Shown in pieces: positions 18,531 to 27,746 of a stretch of DNA of 30,996 nt (positions within the stretch are counted from its first letter, which is position 1; the number at the start of each line of letters is the position of its first letter). The DNA is taken from assembly GCA_030849075.1 (NCBI GenBank), contig JASAOO010003233.1, forward strand, positions 1-30,996, read 5' to 3'. A program made the position numbers and the translations under genes. The stretch comes from Zelonia costaricensis (taxonomy: Eukaryota > Euglenozoa > Kinetoplastea > Trypanosomatida > Trypanosomatidae). The notes beneath the pieces are model-generated. The model did not search any database, had not been told where the DNA came from, and saw only the letters and a list, made by a program, of their open reading frames with translations.

Positions 18531-21500
18531 CTAAGCAGCCGCTCCCGCTGCGGCGCTGTCGGTCGCTGTGTGACTGCGGCGGTGCTGTGCATCGAGCCGG
18601 TGCAGTGCCACCTCCAACTGGTCAAGCATGGCCTGCTCCTCCTCCGTCAGCATGACCGCGTCGCGCGCGACAGGGGTGGGGGGAATCGACAGAGCCTGCG
18701 CCGACGCGGCAGCCGTTGCCAAGCCACTGGGGGACGCGACGTCATCGCGAGGCAACCCGCCCAAGCCGCCGGCACGCATCACTGACGTGGACGCAACCGG
18801 CGACGCGGACGCAACCGGCGACGCGGACGAGGCGGCTGCGGTGGCGGTGACGGTGGAGTTGGGCCTGCCACGCACAGCACCCAGCGGCGAAGGGGCCGGC
18901 GTAAACTTCTCCACACGAATGGGGTGCGCCGGCGACGGTGCGGCGCCGGCACGCGCAAGGCTGACTGTGTTCGCCGCGCCTGCGGCCGTCGTGGCCGCTG
19001 GTGCTGGCAGCGCGGCGTGCCCACGCGGAGTCACCCTGTCGCGTGGCACTGGAGACAGCACCGCAGCGGCGTACCTCGCCTCCCACGGGTCGGTCAGGTA
19101 CAGCGCGTCCAACGCGGTGTCGGGCGTCTGCAGCGGCACGCGCATGTCGTCCTGTGCACCGCCCCGGGCCTCCCGCCGGCGCAGCTCCGCCTCGACCGCG
19201 TCTATCGTCAATTCCACCGACGTCGACAGCCCGCGCGCCGGTGCAGCCACTGCCCCGGTGGATGGCGCCCACACGCCATCCCGTGGCCCGTCCATCAGCG
19301 CGTAGCTGTCCATCATCGCGGCGGCAGCAGCGCCGTGGAAGGCACGGGGATAGTGCTCCCGCCAGCACGCGTCGCGGCGCTGTAGTGCCGCCGCGGCTGC
19401 CGCCTCCTGAGCCATGGCCCAGCGCTGCTCGCCGTGCAGTTGGTTGATGTACGGGTGCTGGTGGTGGCCCTGCGGTGTCCCGGGCGCGGGCGATGACAGG
19501 CCGCCGCTCGACGGTGCTGTACCGCCGCGACTCCCCCGCACCGCAGACGGCGTCTCGGCGCCGTGGCCGTCGCTGGCGCGCGGTGCCGCAACGCGCTGCG
19601 TGCTCGAGGCGATGCAGCTGCGCAGCGGGCTTAGTCGGGTGGCGCTGGAGCTGCGGCGGCGCTGGTGGCCCGCCGGCGGCGCCACCACTGCGTGGCGCGG
19701 CGGTGACCACAGTCGTCCATCCGCGCTGATGCGTGCGGCCGAGGCATGCGTGGAGAAGGATGTCCGTGGCCGCATGTACGACGGCGCCCTGTCGACCGAG
19801 TGACGCAGCGGCGAAGGCGTGTCGCGGTCGCCCGCTTTTTCTTCCCACGCGCCGTGGCCTCCGCCACCCGAGGGCCGCGGCGGGCTCGAGACAGAGACGC
19901 GCCGCATTGACGTCTTGTCCGGCAGCGGGTACGCGTGCGACGGCGGCGCCGCCGCATTCCGCCTCACGTGTGGACTTCGCGCGGCGCGGCTCCCAGACTG
20001 CCACGCGCGCGCGTCTGCGGCGTCCGCGCTGTCGTCGAGGTCCTCCACGTCAGCAGGCGGCTCCACCTCATCCTCCTCCTCTGCTTCCAGCGCCTCCGCC
20101 GCGGCTGCATCGAGTTTTGCGAGGGACGTCCGGTGCGGTGGTGCGCACATCAGCTGCACCGCCTCCAGCGTCGCCTGCAGGAAGGCGAACACGTCGACGC
20201 AGCCCTCGCGGTCGAAGGACACGCGCTCCAGCTCCAACTCAGCATCCCCGTCACCGTCATCAGCGCCGCGCGTGGCGGCGACGGCGTCGTCGAGCTCGGC
20301 GCTGCGGCTGCGTGTGGGGCGCTGCGTCGACTCGTCGAGCCACTCCAGCACCGCCCGCCTCACCCCCCGCACCTCATCCGCCGTCAAGCGGCGCCATTGC
20401 GGCACCGCAGCCGTCCGGGCCGGCGGATCGCGAGCGAAGCGGTACTGCACGTGGCCCGCGGCGCCGCGCGAGCTCGAGAGGCCGCCCGCCGCGTCCCTGC
20501 CGCTGCTGCCACAGTCACCGACCACGAGACACGGTACGCGCTCCACGAGCACCACACGCCGTAGCACGCGCTGCAGGCGATCAGCGACCTCGCGGAGGTC
20601 GAGGTAGCGCCGCAGCACGATTGTGTGCGTCGCCGCGGTGGGGGACGCTGCCGGTGCAGCGGCGGCCGTCGAGCTCGTCAGCGGCACGCGCCGCACCTCC
20701 ACCGTCGTGCAGTGCGCCGTCTCTGCCGCGGCGTACAGGCGGCAGAAGAGAAAAAAGTGGTGGAGCGTTTCGGGCTCGACGTGGATGAAGTACTCGCGGA
20801 AGATGGCGCACGTCGGGCTCAGCCGCCGGTAGCGGTGCAGGCACGCCGCGAAGGCCTGCAGGATGGGCCGCCAGTGCAGCGCGCCGTGCCGCGACGCGAG
20901 GAAGGTCGCCACGAGGTCGGCCACCGTGGTGGTCGGCGTGGTCGCCTCGATGCCGGCAAGCGCCGCGGCGGTGCCGGCCTCGACGGCATGCCCAGAGGCC
21001 CGACGCGTCACTGACGACGCCGCCGCTGCGAACTTGCCGGGCACTGTCACCGGGGCCGAGGCCGCGGAGTCCTGCTGCACGGCGACTTGGTGAACAAAGT
21101 CCTCGATCAGCTTCACGGCCCACTGCGCGGTGCGCGGCTGCGACGGCGAGGGCACAGCAGCAGCCGCTGCCGGCGAGGGCCCACGCCCCCGCCGCGGCGC
21201 TGACGTCGGTGGGGCTGCAACGTGGGAAGTGGAGGCGGAGCGGGTGCGCTGCCGTGACGCGGCCCGCTGACCGCCGCGCGGGGTCGAAGCCGCGCTGCTG
21301 CTCCGCAGACGAGCCGGCGCGTCAACCTTCAGCGCTCCGTTGCGCTGCGTCTGCAGCGGTGGCGGTGGTACAGACGAAGGCCCGGCGGCAGCGGAGGAGC
21401 TGGTGGACGCCTGCGAGTGCGCCGAGGTGGTGCGTGATGACGGCACGCGCTGCGGTGCCGACTGCGGTGCTGGCGCTGATGCGGTCGTGGAATCGCTGGC

Positions 21501-22247
21501 GGCGCCTGCGCGTGGGGTAGCGCCGCTCTGCCGCGCGCTCGTCGGCGTCCCTGCAGCGGGCTGACGCAGCGCGGCGTTGGGGACGGTGCTGTGCACCGGC
21601 CGGCCGCGTGGGTCGGTGTAGCGCAGAATCGACATCGGTGCGGTGCTCGAGTGCAGTGCGGCGACGGCGGTCTCCAGAGCAGCACCGCCCACTGCGGTGA
21701 GCCCGTTGGAGGCGGGCTCAGCCACCGGAGGGGGTCCGCTGCTGCCGTGGCTGCTGTCGTGCGCGGCGCCGTACCGATGCAGCGAGGCGAGCTGCTGGTA
21801 CCGCCGCGTGGCTGCGGCGCTTCCGGCAGCGGGCACGGATACGGACACGGACGAGTTCCCCGGCATCGAAGACGTCTCGAGCGCGTGCGGTGGCCGCTCA
21901 TCGTCATGGTAGTGGTGGCCCATGGGGCTCGTATACGTGCCGGCGGCCGCGCGCCCAGACGGCAGCCGCGGTGGGTGGTAGACCGGCTCCGGGTCGAAGG
22001 TGGGCGAGGAGGTGGAGGCCGCCGCGTTGGCTGGCGCATCCGTCTCCGCGTTGTGCGGGGGTGCAGTGCTGTACAGTCGATTCCACGGGATGCCGCACGG
22101 TGGGGCGACGGTGGTGGGGCTTGCCGCGCCGACGGCGGGGGCCGCAGCGTGCGAGCCAGCACCACCGTTCCTGGTGGGGTGGCTGCTGCTACCCGTGTCG
22201 TCGCCCGGCACAGGCACCACGCGGGGGCGGTACGGGCCGCTCCACAT
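18531..22247 (-). CDS. Hypothetical large protein with structured central region (~1238 aa)
   Basis: I do not recognise a named family. With the start chosen here, residues 1-370 are Pro/Ala/Ser/Arg-rich low complexity. A structured region spans about 372-700. It opens with a helical segment (TAQWAVKLIEDFVHQVAVQ), then ADLVATFLASRHGALHWRPI, ACLHRYRRL and AIFREYFIHVEPETLHHFF, and ends with an acidic, faintly EF-hand-like segment, FDREGCVDVFAFLQATLEAV (about 677-697). An acidic Glu/Asp run follows, then ~480 low-complexity residues and a C-terminal amphipathic helix (LTEEEQAMLDQLEVALHRL). The frame is open to an ATG at 22379, but a predicted SL acceptor at 22291-22292 lies between the two ATGs, and the extra 44 residues are mostly Pro/Ser encoded by the pyrimidine tract, so I prefer 22247. 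A structural or cytoskeletal role is possible but unsupported. Confidence 0.8.
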   Translation of the reverse strand: MWSGPYRPRVVPVPGDDTGSSSHPTRNGGAGSHAAAPAVGAASPTTVAPPCGIPWNRLYSTAPPHNAETDAPANAAASTSSPTFDPEPVYHPPRLPSGRAAAGTYTSPMGHHYHDDERPPHALETSSMPGNSSVSVSVPAAGSAAATRRYQQLASLHRYGAAHDSSHGSSGPPPVAEPASNGLTAVGGAALETAVAALHSSTAPMSILRYTDPRGRPVHSTVPNAALRQPAAGTPTSARQSGATPRAGAASDSTTASAPAPQSAPQRVPSSRTTSAHSQASTSSSAAAGPSSVPPPPLQTQRNGALKVDAPARLRSSSAASTPRGGQRAASRQRTRSASTSHVAAPPTSAPRRGRGPSPAAAAAVPSPSQPRTAQWAVKLIEDFVHQVAVQQDSAASAPVTVPGKFAAAASSVTRRASGHAVEAGTAAALAGIEATTPTTTVADLVATFLASRHGALHWRPILQAFAACLHRYRRLSPTCAIFREYFIHVEPETLHHFFLFCRLYAAAETAHCTTVEVRRVPLTSSTAAAAPAASPTAATHTIVLRRYLDLREVADRLQRVLRRVVLVERVPCLVVGDCGSSGRDAAGGLSSSRGAAGHVQYRFARDPPARTAAVPQWRRLTADEVRGVRRAVLEWLDESTQRPTRSRSAELDDAVAATRGADDGDGDAELELERVSFDREGCVDVFAFLQATLEAVQLMCAPPHRTSLAKLDAAAAEALEAEEEDEVEPPADVEDLDDSADAADARAWQSGSRAARSPHVRRNAAAPPSHAYPLPDKTSMRRVSVSSPPRPSGGGGHGAWEEKAGDRDTPSPLRHSVDRAPSYMRPRTSFSTHASAARISADGRLWSPPRHAVVAPPAGHQRRRSSSATRLSPLRSCIASSTQRVAAPRASDGHGAETPSAVRGSRGGTAPSSGGLSSPAPGTPQGHHQHPYINQLHGEQRWAMAQEAAAAAALQRRDACWREHYPRAFHGAAAAAMMDSYALMDGPRDGVWAPSTGAVAAPARGLSTSVELTIDAVEAELRRREARGGAQDDMRVPLQTPDTALDALYLTDPWEARYAAAVLSPVPRDRVTPRGHAALPAPAATTAAGAANTVSLARAGAAPSPAHPIRVEKFTPAPSPLGAVRGRPNSTVTATAAASSASPVASASPVASTSVMRAGGLGGLPRDDVASPSGLATAAASAQALSIPPTPVARDAVMLTEEEQAMLDQLEVALHRLDAQHRRSHTATDSAAAGAAA
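18790..18825 (-). repeat. In-frame 18-bp tandem repeat in the 1238-aa gene
   Basis: Two identical 18-bp units (plus strand GACGCAACCGGCGACGCG) encode two copies of a Ser-Pro-Val-Ala-Ser-like hexapeptide near the C-terminus. The length is a multiple of three, so the frame is kept. Confidence 0.85.
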
Positions 22248-22892
22248 CGGATGAAGCGGCAGTGCTGCGAAGGACGAGCTGAGGGGGTCGCTGTAAGTTT
22301 GGGAGGGGGGCTTAGTTGAAGTTGGTGAAGACGATGGGGCGCGAAGGGATGAGGAGGAGACGGATGGGGGTGGTGGCACGAGCTGATCTCCACCTCAAAG
22401 CGCTGTCGAGACGACGTGAGCGGCAGCGGCATGACACACCCGACACCGAGGCAGATAGGGGCAAGTCGGAGGCGAGGCATCCCAGAACGAAACGTGCATC
22501 GGGAAAAGGGAGTGGGTCGAGTCGGGTGCGGAGGGTGGCGGCGCAGCGGCGGCGGCGGCGGAGGGGGGGAGGGGGGCAGTTGTTGTTGTACTCGTGCGGC
22601 GTGACAGAGCCAACAGGGTGGATGGCTCCCAAGAGCTCCTTCCCCACCCCCCTCCCTCCCCCTTTCCCTCACGTCGCCCATTTTCGCCGCGCCCGCTCGC
22701 CATTTCGCGTTGCGGGTGCGACGTCGTCTTCGCTTGTGTGCGTGGAGGCGCCACGGGTGGGGAGGTGAGTGACGTGGAGCGCACTCGCGCTGAATCACAT
22801 GTGTATGTGTGTGTTCTCGAAATCGCATCGCGCCGCACGCTGCGTGCGAGCCTGCCCGTTGGCGCTCGCCGTTTCTCTCTCTCTTGTTCCGG
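22248..22892. other. Spacer between the 1238-aa gene and the RhoGAP-like gene
   Basis: The spacer is about 0.65 kb. It contains the predicted acceptor and 5' UTR of the 1238-aa gene (22248-22312), a GGC/G-rich patch near 22545-22578 and a pyrimidine-rich plus-strand stretch near 22640-22675. The rest is probably the 3' UTR of the gene to the right. No other gene is apparent. Confidence 0.6.
22291..22312 (-). promoter_or_regulatory. Predicted spliced-leader acceptor for the 1238-aa gene
   Basis: On the minus strand CCCCCCTCCCAAACTTAC is followed by AG at 22291-22292, giving a 44-nt 5' UTR to the ATG at 22247. Its position inside the longer open frame decides the start choice. Confidence 0.5.
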
Positions 22893-25800
22893 CTAGACGC
22901 GTGACGTGTTGAAGAGGAGCGCGTCTCGCAGCCGCGCCCCCTCCTCGCGGGACGCCGCCAGCTGCACCTGCAAGTGCCCCCTGTCGTTGCGCAGGCCCGC
23001 CACCTCGCCGCTGACGTCGCGGAGTCGCGCACGGGCGAGCCGGAGCTGCTGCTCCTGCTCGCGCTGCTCCAGCTGCAGCTCCGTGTACTTGGCGGTCAAG
23101 TCCGAGGTCTGCGCGGCGGACTGCTGGAGGTGCACGAACTGCTGCGACTCCAGCGTGAGCACGAGCTCGCGCAGCTTCTGCAGCTCCAACTCCATCGCCC
23201 CAGCCGCGGACCCACCAAGCCCAGCCGAGGTGGCCGTGGCGAGCGACGAGGTCGGCGGCGGCGTCGTGAGGCTGGCAGGGCCCGCCGCTTTGACGCCGGC
23301 GCGCCCGATAATCAGATTCGGCTCCAGCGGCGTCGCGAAGTCCCTTGTGGTGCGAGAGGCGGCGGCACCTCGCTGCCCCTGTACGTCGCCCTCGTCACGC
23401 GAAGTGCTGCTACTACTGCGAGAAGGGGCGGCAGAAGCCTCCGCGAGGGCCCGCGCAGGCACGAAGATGGCGGTGTGCTTGCGCTCTCGCTGCGGCGCCT
23501 GCGGTGACCCGGGACCACGCACAGATGCGGCCGCGCCGTCACGCGGGTCGATGGAGGCCGAGGCGGACATCGGGGATGGCGGGTACTGTCGCGGCAGCGC
23601 GGCGGTGTGCAACACGAACGGTGCCGCAGCTGGAGCCGCGATTGCCGTCGTGTCGGCGTCTCTGTGGGGTGCGTCCTGCACGAGAGTGACCTCTGCTGTT
23701 GCCGGACGCTGTACCGCGTTGAGGGAGAGGAGGAGGCTCTCCGCGGAGGAGAAGCCCACGTCGCGTGCACACGCCAGCACGGTGCGCAGCCGCTCCTCCA
23801 CCGACGCACACGTCCCCGCAGGAGGGGCGGCTGCGGCGAGCTGTGCCGGCGCCGACCGCTGCGGTTCGGTTTGCACGGCGCTGCCACTTGTCACGCGCTG
23901 ATGGTCCGCGCGCGACGACGCGGGTGGCTCCGGCGCAGCCAAGAAGCGCTGCTTCGCCCGCAACAGCGCGGTGAGGCGTGGGTGCGCCGTCTGTGCACCA
24001 TAGGCTGCTGCTGCTGTCGGCCTCTGCGCACCGGCCGCCGCCGCACCCTGCTCTACCGGCGAAGTCGGCGGGCGCGTGATTGGGGCGAGCGAGGCGTCGC
24101 TGTCGCTGCCGCCGCCAACGCCACCCACAAGTCCAGCCTGCGCCTTCACATCAGCGCCGTTGCCCTTGAGGCTGCTGCTGCTTGCCACCGTCGCCGTCAG
24201 GGACGCCGCGCCGCCGCCGATGGCGTGCAGGGCCCGCCGCAGCCCCTCCACCTCCGACTGCGCAGCCGCACCCACGGCAGAGGAGTGCACGACGGAAGCA
24301 ATCTTACTCAGGGAGGGACCAGCGAGCAGGCTGGGATTAGACGGAGATGCCGCGGTCACCGCCTTGTCGTCGTCCCCGTCGTCATCCTCTCCTGACATGG
24401 ACAGCAGCGCCTTCCCCACGCGCTGCGCGATGCGGCGGCGGTCGGAGGCGAGGGATTCGGTGCTGTGCCGCACCGGAGAGATGCCCGCCAGCGACGGCGA
24501 CTCGCTGGAGCTCACGCGCGGCTGCCTCAGATCCGTGCCCACACCACTGACGGGCTGCCGGACCTGCAACGGCGTCGACTGCGCTGGTGGTGGGCCAGAG
24601 GTGGGCGCGGCGAGGCTGCCGATGCTGCTGCTGCTGCCACGGCTGCTACGGCGCACCTTCTCGTGGGCGTGGGCGAGCGACGTGGGGGACAGCGGTGCCT
24701 CTCGCACAAGAGCGTGCAGCGGGGTGGCAGCGGAGGGCGCGGCTGGTGGAGCGCCGCGCGGGGGGTCCATGGCGGCCTGATTGGCTGGCGTGCTGCTCGT
24801 CGCCGCAGTAGCGGGGGAAGCGGCGACAGCGGCGGGCGACGCTGCGGTGGGCAGTCGCACCGCTCCCGTTGCACAGGCCGCCGACGGCTCCGGCGGGAGC
24901 GGCGTGGGGCCCGGGACGGCAGCAGCGTCAGCTGTTGCCGATGCGGTTCGCGGACGCGCCTCCGCCGCGTGTGTTCGACGGAGCGCCGTCACGGGTGGGG
25001 CATCCGCGCTGCCCTCACTACCCTCACTGCTACTACTCGTGTCTTGGACGTGCATGCGCAGTGCCGTTGGCGCAGCGCTTCGCTTCGCTTCCGCTAGGTG
25101 AACCTCTGGAGGCGGCCGCCCAGGCGTCGCGCTGGGGACACCACCAGCACCGCCTTCACCAACGCGGCAGTTCACGCCGCTGCTGCTGCTGCTGCTGCTG
25201 CTTGTCGAGTCCTCGTCGGTCGACGGCGGCGCCATTCCAGGGCGGCTGAGCATGGCGCGGAGCGGCGCAGAGGACGCGGCAGCGGCAGTCGCGGTGCGAG
25301 GAGCCGGTGAAGGCCTCAGGGAGGGAAAGCCGTCGCCGCTGTTGCTGCTGCTGCTGCTGCTGCTGCTCTCCGTCTCCACATGCTGCATCGGACGTGATGG
25401 GGCGGGGGGACTGGAGAGCGGCGGCACGCCCCCCATAGTCTTCGCCGCCGCCGTGGTCGCTGCTGGGGCTGCCACGACAGGCCAGAACATGCGCAGCTCC
25501 GGCTTGCAGGCGTGGGCCATCGCGCGCGCCATGCGCGGCAGCCCGTCCTCTCGCACCACCGACCCGGCAATCGCCTCCACCTCGTCGCCCGTCAACTCCG
25601 CGCGGTGCTCGTGGACGAGTTCCATCACGAAGCACCACGTTGCGTAGTCCACCGGACTCACGACACGGAAGGACTCAGCAACGATGGGCAGCACGGCGGT
25701 GTTGGGGTCGGTGGCCGCTGTGCCACCGCCACCCACGACGGGCTCCAGCCGACGGCTGCAGAGCGCGGGCATCAGCGGGGTCGGCAGCGCGCGCAGGAAG

Positions 25801-26567
25801 CGGCACAGCACCGCGCACCACAGGGACGGCGTGAGCGTGGGCCCTTGTGCGGTGGCAGAGGTTCGCGCTGCGTTGGAGGCAGCAGACGCTACCTGCGAAC
25901 CCGGCAGCGTTCGGCTGAGGGCTGCGAAGGACTCGAACAGCTCGCCAAACACTGCGGGCTGCGGCGCGCCTGATGCTGATGGTGCACCGAACGGAGGCGT
26001 CGACGGCGAGGCGGCGGCGCGCTTCGTCACGGCGCGCAGCAGGGCCCGCTCGTACTGACGCGAGCTCACGAACTCACGAAGCAGCTGCGCGGTGCGGGTG
26101 CCCCACGCTGTCACCTGCTCCGCACGCAGCACCAGCGGTGGCCGCTGGGCACCCGTGGCAGCGGCCGTCGCGGCACTCGCCGTGTTAGCCCGCCACGCCC
26201 AGGCCAGTTCCTGCAGCAGCACCGGCACCCCGTCCTGATAGCCGCGCGGGGCCTGCGCGTCCCTGTGAGTGATGCTGTGGTGCCCCTCAAGGGCAATGCG
26301 CAGCAGCGGCGGACACGGAGGAGATGCAGCCCCGCCCGGCTCGTCGACGCGGTGGGGTTGCGCTGCATCGCGCGCCACCGCGCTGGACGGCGTGGCCGCG
26401 GCGAGGGCCTCCGGGTCGTGCAGGAGGTGCAGCGCGGCGCGCTCGTACGCGACGAGGGCATCGAGGGGCACGCCGGCGTAGGTCGTCAGCGGGGTGGTGG
26501 CGCGCCCCGTTGCAGCGGTTGTGTCTGGGGCGGTCATGCAGAGGGCGCGTGTGGCCTGTCCTCCCAT
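22893..26567 (-). CDS. RhoGAP-like N-terminal domain, serine-rich coiled-coil protein (1224 aa)
   Basis: The 1224-residue product has three regions. Residues ~105-365 resemble a divergent RhoGAP fold: GVPVLLQELAWAW at the N-terminal edge, then LWCAVLCRFLRALPTPLMPAL near 247-267, which fits the family's LLkxFLReLPePLip helix, and VSPVDYATWCFVMELVHEH near 300-320, which fits LPxxNxxtLxxLxxHL. The catalytic arginine-finger motif (GIFR) is not visible, so activity is doubtful. Residues ~380-1110 are low complexity with two poly-Ser runs near 400 and 455 encoded by CAG-type repeats. Residues ~1120-1221 form a Gln/Glu/Leu-rich coiled coil. RhoGAPs act on Rho/Rac-family GTPases, so a degenerate one could be a binding scaffold. 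The start may be 26567 or the in-frame ATG at 26537; an upstream ORF ends at the latter. The domain call is inference, while the existence of the gene is secure. Confidence 0.85.
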   Translation of the reverse strand: MGGQATRALCMTAPDTTAATGRATTPLTTYAGVPLDALVAYERAALHLLHDPEALAAATPSSAVARDAAQPHRVDEPGGAASPPCPPLLRIALEGHHSITHRDAQAPRGYQDGVPVLLQELAWAWRANTASAATAAATGAQRPPLVLRAEQVTAWGTRTAQLLREFVSSRQYERALLRAVTKRAAASPSTPPFGAPSASGAPQPAVFGELFESFAALSRTLPGSQVASAASNAARTSATAQGPTLTPSLWCAVLCRFLRALPTPLMPALCSRRLEPVVGGGGTAATDPNTAVLPIVAESFRVVSPVDYATWCFVMELVHEHRAELTGDEVEAIAGSVVREDGLPRMARAMAHACKPELRMFWPVVAAPAATTAAAKTMGGVPPLSSPPAPSRPMQHVETESSSSSSSSNSGDGFPSLRPSPAPRTATAAAASSAPLRAMLSRPGMAPPSTDEDSTSSSSSSSSGVNCRVGEGGAGGVPSATPGRPPPEVHLAEAKRSAAPTALRMHVQDTSSSSEGSEGSADAPPVTALRRTHAAEARPRTASATADAAAVPGPTPLPPEPSAACATGAVRLPTAASPAAVAASPATAATSSTPANQAAMDPPRGAPPAAPSAATPLHALVREAPLSPTSLAHAHEKVRRSSRGSSSSIGSLAAPTSGPPPAQSTPLQVRQPVSGVGTDLRQPRVSSSESPSLAGISPVRHSTESLASDRRRIAQRVGKALLSMSGEDDDGDDDKAVTAASPSNPSLLAGPSLSKIASVVHSSAVGAAAQSEVEGLRRALHAIGGGAASLTATVASSSSLKGNGADVKAQAGLVGGVGGGSDSDASLAPITRPPTSPVEQGAAAAGAQRPTAAAAYGAQTAHPRLTALLRAKQRFLAAPEPPASSRADHQRVTSGSAVQTEPQRSAPAQLAAAAPPAGTCASVEERLRTVLACARDVGFSSAESLLLSLNAVQRPATAEVTLVQDAPHRDADTTAIAAPAAAPFVLHTAALPRQYPPSPMSASASIDPRDGAAASVRGPGSPQAPQRERKHTAIFVPARALAEASAAPSRSSSSTSRDEGDVQGQRGAAASRTTRDFATPLEPNLIIGRAGVKAAGPASLTTPPPTSSLATATSAGLGGSAAGAMELELQKLRELVLTLESQQFVHLQQSAAQTSDLTAKYTELQLEQREQEQQLRLARARLRDVSGEVAGLRNDRGHLQVQLAASREEGARLRDALLFNTSRV
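25180..25203 (-). repeat. Poly-serine trinucleotide repeat (CAG/CTG)
   Basis: About eight CTG-type triplets on the plus strand read as AGC serine codons on the coding strand, near residue 455 of the RhoGAP-like protein. Confidence 0.85.
25339..25367 (-). repeat. Poly-serine trinucleotide repeat (CAG/CTG)
   Basis: About nine AGC-type serine codons, with one Asn interruption at the edge, lie near residue 400 of the RhoGAP-like protein. Confidence 0.85.
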
Positions 26568-26650
26568 GCAAGGAGGGCCGAGGATGGGTCGTGCGGCACT
26601 GGTCGCTGCAGCAAGGAGCAGCAGGAGCTGTGCGAGCGTGGGACGTGCAT
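26534..26650 (-). other. Upstream ORF overlapping the start of the RhoGAP-like gene (38 codons)
   Basis: An ATG at 26648-26650 opens a 38-codon frame, out of frame with the main gene. It runs past the main ATG at 26567 and stops at TGA 26534-26536, which overlaps the in-frame internal ATG at 26535-26537 as ATGA. It would be the first ATG of the mRNA if the acceptor at 26692-26695 is used. Translation of the peptide is unproven. Confidence 0.4.
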
Positions 26651-26691
26651 GTATGGTAGAAGTGTGTGGCAGGGGCGCGGGGGGTTGTGTG

Positions 26692-26722
26692 CTCTATCAA
26701 GGAGGAAGGGGGGGGAGGCCCG
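26692..26722 (-). promoter_or_regulatory. Predicted spliced-leader acceptor for the RhoGAP-like gene
   Basis: On the minus strand CCTCCCCCCCCTTCCTCCTT (about 26701-26720) is followed by GATAGAG, with AGs at 26694-26695 and 26692-26693. An alternative acceptor closer to the gene follows CTCCTGCTGCTCCTTGCTGC, near 26607, and would remove the upstream ORF. Confidence 0.45.
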
Positions 26723-27378
26723 GGTTGCTGTGATGGGAAGACACGCCGGTGCCTTCCCTCTTCTCCAGTAAAGGAGAAAAGATGATGGGTGGTTCAGCGA
26801 AGCGCGCCGGTCTATGCTTTAGGAAAGTGCGAGAGTGTGGGACGACACGCTGGGCTAGACGCGCCAGGAGGAGACGTGCGTGCGCGGCCTCAGCGCGGCT
26901 GTGCGTTGCACCACAGTAAGCAGAAAAACACAACATAACACCGAGAGAGAGCGAAGTGAGTGGACAACGGCGACTTCATGTGCCACCAGGACACATCCGT
27001 CCCGTCGGCGTGTGACAGACGCACACGCGTGTGGTCAGCGCAGCCCCCCCCCCCCGCGGCTGCTGGAGCTAGGCCGTGGAGTCGGCAAGGCTCCTCTCCC
27101 CTCCCCCGGTGCCACCTGCACGCGGAGTCGGAACACTAACGCGAGTAGCAACTGCGGAGGTGCGGGATGCAACGTTGTTGTTTTCCCTGCGGCGTATCCT
27201 GTATGCCACCGTCGCTGCGCGTGGCCGCCACGACAGGCCCCGGTCCGGTTGAACCGACGGTCTCGGGCGCCATCAAGCTAATCGTCTGCCATTCTCTTTT
27301 GGTGCTACGTTCTCCGAGGTGGCCTCTGGAGGCTTACTGCATCACGGCTTCTGCAAGAGGTGGAGAAACAGCCACGCA

Positions 27379-27416
<38 letters not shown>
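27379..27416. repeat. CA dinucleotide microsatellite
   Basis: About 18 uninterrupted CA units lie in the right-hand gene-free block. Confidence 0.9.
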
Positions 27417-27418
<2 letters not shown>

Positions 27419-27717
27419 AAGATAGCCACGCAACCACTGCAATGTGCACGGCGTCTTGACCACCTTCGAATTCGACCGTGCTTGCCCAGTGCCTTCCCCC
27501 CCCCTCAACTCCCTCCCCGTTCTTCGCACATCATCCCTTCCTCTCCCTCCTCCCCCCCGCCCCACCGCACACACCTTCTACAGCGTGCCGCGTCCCATCG
27601 TCTAGTGTAGCTCTACAGGAAACGAACAACAAAAAAGAAGACGCTGATGAGAGCGGCGGCGTGCGCCGGGTGCAGGGAGGCGGAGGCAAAGGCCGAGCCA
27701 CGGAGGTAGCGGTCGTG

Positions 27718-27746
27718 CCTGTGTGTGTGTGTGTGTGTGTGTGTGT
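27718..27746. repeat. GT dinucleotide microsatellite
   Basis: About 14 GT units are followed ~30 bp later by a short CA run (27779-27796), so the two could pair as an inverted repeat. Confidence 0.85.

Noticed and set aside
27230..27290. tRNA-like B-box similarity around the GGTTGAACC segment
   Set aside because: No matching A box, acceptor stem or anticodon arm could be folded around it.
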